Below, piece after piece: positions 5,093 through 6,695 of a stretch of 6,695 nt of DNA (positions are counted from its first letter, which is position 1; each line of letters starts with the position of its first letter). Both the position numbers and the translations under genes were made by a program. The stretch covers positions 1 through 6,695 of the forward strand of contig NYTF01000091.1 in NCBI GenBank assembly GCA_002683355.1. Reading direction: 5' to 3'. The notes under the pieces are model-generated. The model saw only the letters and a program-made list of their open reading frames with translations, did not search any database and had not been told where the DNA came from. Source of the DNA: Paracoccaceae bacterium. GTDB taxonomy: Bacteria; Pseudomonadota; Alphaproteobacteria; Rhodobacterales; Rhodobacteraceae.

Positions 5093-6695
5093 TTAACCGC
5101 GCAACCTATCACCCAAGGGATCAAACGGCGCTTCTTTTAACATCACAGCATCATGATTTTGACCAATTACCGCAACATGGAATTCATTTCCATCGATCGC
5201 ATGATCTGTCTTAATCATACATATTGCTAGCGACTTGTCACAAGTATAACCATATGCTCCTGAAGTCACTCTACCAACGGGCGTTCCATCTCTCAAAAAT
5301 ACTGGCTCCCCGCCTGCTGGATCAGCATTTCTATCCGCATTTACCTCTAAAACTACTAACTTCTCTCTTGGTTTTTGATCCTTAATCTTCAAATAAGCCT
5401 CTTTACCTAAAAAACTTGGTTTATCTAATTTTATCAATCTATCTAACCCGACCTCCTGTGGCCAATACTCAGGTGAATACTCTCTTCCCCAAGAACCATA
5501 ACCCTTTTCAACTCTGAGACTTAACAATGATCTTCCACCAACTGGTTTCACACCTAAATCTGCTCCCGTTTCAAGTAAAGCCTCATATAATTTCAATTGA
5601 TTTTCCGTCTTTACATAAACCTCCCAACCCAAATCGCCTGTAAAGCTGACTCTAATAGCAATGGCGTCAATTCCTGCAATTGTTATTGAACGGGACCGCA
5701 TAAATTTCCAATTTTCATTAGATAGATCTTCTTGAGTCATCCTACTCAATAACGTTCTTGATTTTGGACCAGCAACGTTGAAACCACACATTTCTTCAGT
5801 CAAACTCTGAAAATCAACAGAATTTGGGCGCTCAATCATTTCAAAAAAACGAATATGGTATCGCTCCGCCATACCTGATCCAACAATGAAAAAATGCTCA
5901 TCATTTAATTTTGTAACAGTAAAATCACCGGCAACCCCACCCCTAATACCGATGAGTGGCGTGAGGCATGATCTTCCAATTTCTTTGGGCACATTATTTG
6001 CGATAATTTTATCAACCCACTGCGAAGCACCTTGCCCTTTTACTTCGTATTTTCCAAAATTTGAAACATCTACAATACCAACGTTTGTTCTTAAATTATC
6101 ACATTCAGTTTTGACATGATGCCACCAGTCTTGCCGTTTAAAACCATAATCCTCTTTTGGTTCAACTCCTTGAGGGGCAAACCACAGAGGATGCTCCCAT
6201 CCATAATTCAATCCAAACACACAGCCTAACTCTTTTTGCTTTTCATAAACTGGGCGGGTCTTAAGTGGACGTCCAGCATCTCTCTCCTCATATGGCATAT
6301 GGATTTTAAACCTGTTGCCATACTGATCTCTAACACGCTCTTTTGTAAAAGCTTTATTTGCCCAATTTCCATAGCGAGCCAAATCCCATGGGAACATATC
6401 ATATTCTGGCTCACCATCAACAATCCATTGCGCAGACATCAAGCCAAGACCACCCGATTGAGAGAAGCCTGGAATAATTCCGCAACAACAAAAATAGTTT
6501 TTAAGTTCTGGGACCGGTCCAAACAAAGCGGAGCTATCTGGAGACCAAATCATTGGACCATTGATAACTCTTTTCACACCGGCTTCAGCTGCCAACGGCA
6601 CTCTATCCATAGCACGCATGACATTGTCCATTATTCTTTCTAAATCATCCGCAAATAACTCATGTCCGAAACCTTGTGGAGTTCCATCCTCAGCC
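5093..6695 (-). CDS. FAD-dependent oxidoreductase fused to GcvT domain (dimethylglycine/sarcosine dehydrogenase-like), 5' end outside window
   Basis: C-terminal 533 codons of a protein that in this family is usually about 800-850 residues. The frame stays open to the right edge, so the true start and FAD-binding GxGxxG lie outside; the ATG at 6631 is internal. Domain order in visible numbering: the end of the DAO-type FAD oxidoreductase (about 1-105, with NYFCCCGIIPGFSQSGG near 66-82), the oxidoreductase central domain (about 105-160), a GcvT/aminomethyltransferase domain (about 162-425, with GGVAGDFTV at 252-260 and presumed folate-site Asp257, SFTGDLGWEVY at 350-360, RVEKGYGSWG at 394-403), and the GcvT C-terminal barrel (about 430-530). 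Relatives oxidatively demethylate dimethylglycine, sarcosine or related methylated amines and pass the C1 unit to tetrahydrofolate as 5,10-methylene-THF. Alphaproteobacteria carry many paralogues, so the substrate cannot be assigned. Convergent with gcdH. Confidence 0.92.
   Translation of the reverse strand, partial: AEDGTPQGFGHELFADDLERIMDNVMRAMDRVPLAAEAGVKRVINGPMIWSPDSSALFGPVPELKNYFCCCGIIPGFSQSGGLGLMSAQWIVDGEPEYDMFPWDLARYGNWANKAFTKERVRDQYGNRFKIHMPYEERDAGRPLKTRPVYEKQKELGCVFGLNYGWEHPLWFAPQGVEPKEDYGFKRQDWWHHVKTECDNLRTNVGIVDVSNFGKYEVKGQGASQWVDKIIANNVPKEIGRSCLTPLIGIRGGVAGDFTVTKLNDEHFFIVGSGMAERYHIRFFEMIERPNSVDFQSLTEEMCGFNVAGPKSRTLLSRMTQEDLSNENWKFMRSRSITIAGIDAIAIRVSFTGDLGWEVYVKTENQLKLYEALLETGADLGVKPVGGRSLLSLRVEKGYGSWGREYSPEYWPQEVGLDRLIKLDKPSFLGKEAYLKIKDQKPREKLVVLEVNADRNADPAGGEPVFLRDGTPVGRVTSGAYGYTCDKSLAICMIKTDHAIDGNEFHVAVIGQNHDAVMLKEAPFDPLGDRLRG

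Noticed and set aside
6629..6631. ATG at 6631 as the true start of the GcvT-fusion gene
   Set aside because: The frame stays open for 21 more codons to the window edge, and the protein would begin in the middle of the FAD oxidoreductase domain. The real start is outside.
6236..6643. Plus-strand 135-codon ORF inside the GcvT-fusion gene
   Set aside because: It lies antisense to a well-conserved domain, has no ribosome site or recognisable motif, and has the biased composition of a shadow frame.
1..6695. Mobile element, CRISPR, tRNA or phage features
   Set aside because: No direct-repeat array, transposase or integrase motif, terminal inverted repeats or tRNA-like sequence was found on either strand by reading.

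Overview
The window looks like a piece of a bacterial chromosome, most likely from a moderately AT-rich alphaproteobacterium, possibly marine and heterotrophic. This rests on AT-rich codon use (about 40% GC by eye), tightly packed genes, and protein families that are common in that class: a stand-alone ACAD11-type kinase and dehydrogenase pair, a fused FAD oxidoreductase/GcvT protein, and a two-gene YeeE/DUF6691 transporter. No marker gene in the window fixes the taxon. No mobile element, RNA gene, CRISPR array or long repeat was seen, and no gene-free stretch exceeds 300 bases; the longest is 131 bases.

Left part (1-2844): a minus-strand pair encodes an ACAD10/11-type aminoglycoside-phosphotransferase-fold kinase (461-1486), followed after 5 bases by a short-chain dehydrogenase (455 to the window edge, cut off). 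Divergent from them, across 131 bases, is an ACAD10/11-type acyl-CoA dehydrogenase (1618-2844). Kinase and dehydrogenase correspond to the two halves of animal ACAD11, and to LvaA and LvaC of the Pseudomonas putida levulinate pathway; the SDR is a plausible counterpart of LvaD. Together they suggest catabolism of 4-hydroxy- (or 4-oxo-) acids: reduction to 4-hydroxyacyl-CoA, phosphorylation of the hydroxyl, and removal of phosphate to give an enoyl-CoA that enters beta-oxidation. The intergenic region carries an 8-bp inverted repeat with one copy near each predicted promoter, which suits coordinated control.

Middle part (2922-3763): a translationally coupled pair (TAATG overlap) of small membrane proteins forms a split YeeE/YedE-type sulfur-compound transporter with its conserved cysteine motifs. 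It has a strong Shine-Dalgarno sequence and a TATAAT box of its own inside an AT-rich inverted repeat.

Right part (3824-6695): a glutaryl-CoA dehydrogenase (gcdH) with all the decarboxylation and catalytic residues I can place lies on the plus strand. It would feed crotonyl-CoA from lysine, tryptophan or glutarate breakdown into beta-oxidation. Convergent with it, after 45 bases, is the C-terminal 533 codons of a dimethylglycine/sarcosine-dehydrogenase-like FAD oxidoreductase fused to a GcvT tetrahydrofolate domain. Its start lies beyond the right edge of the window.

The overall theme is acyl-CoA and methylated-amine catabolism, with a sulfur transporter between two dehydrogenases. Each gene belongs to a known family. 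The most interesting element is the split ACAD11-like phosphorylation module and its possible shared regulation.
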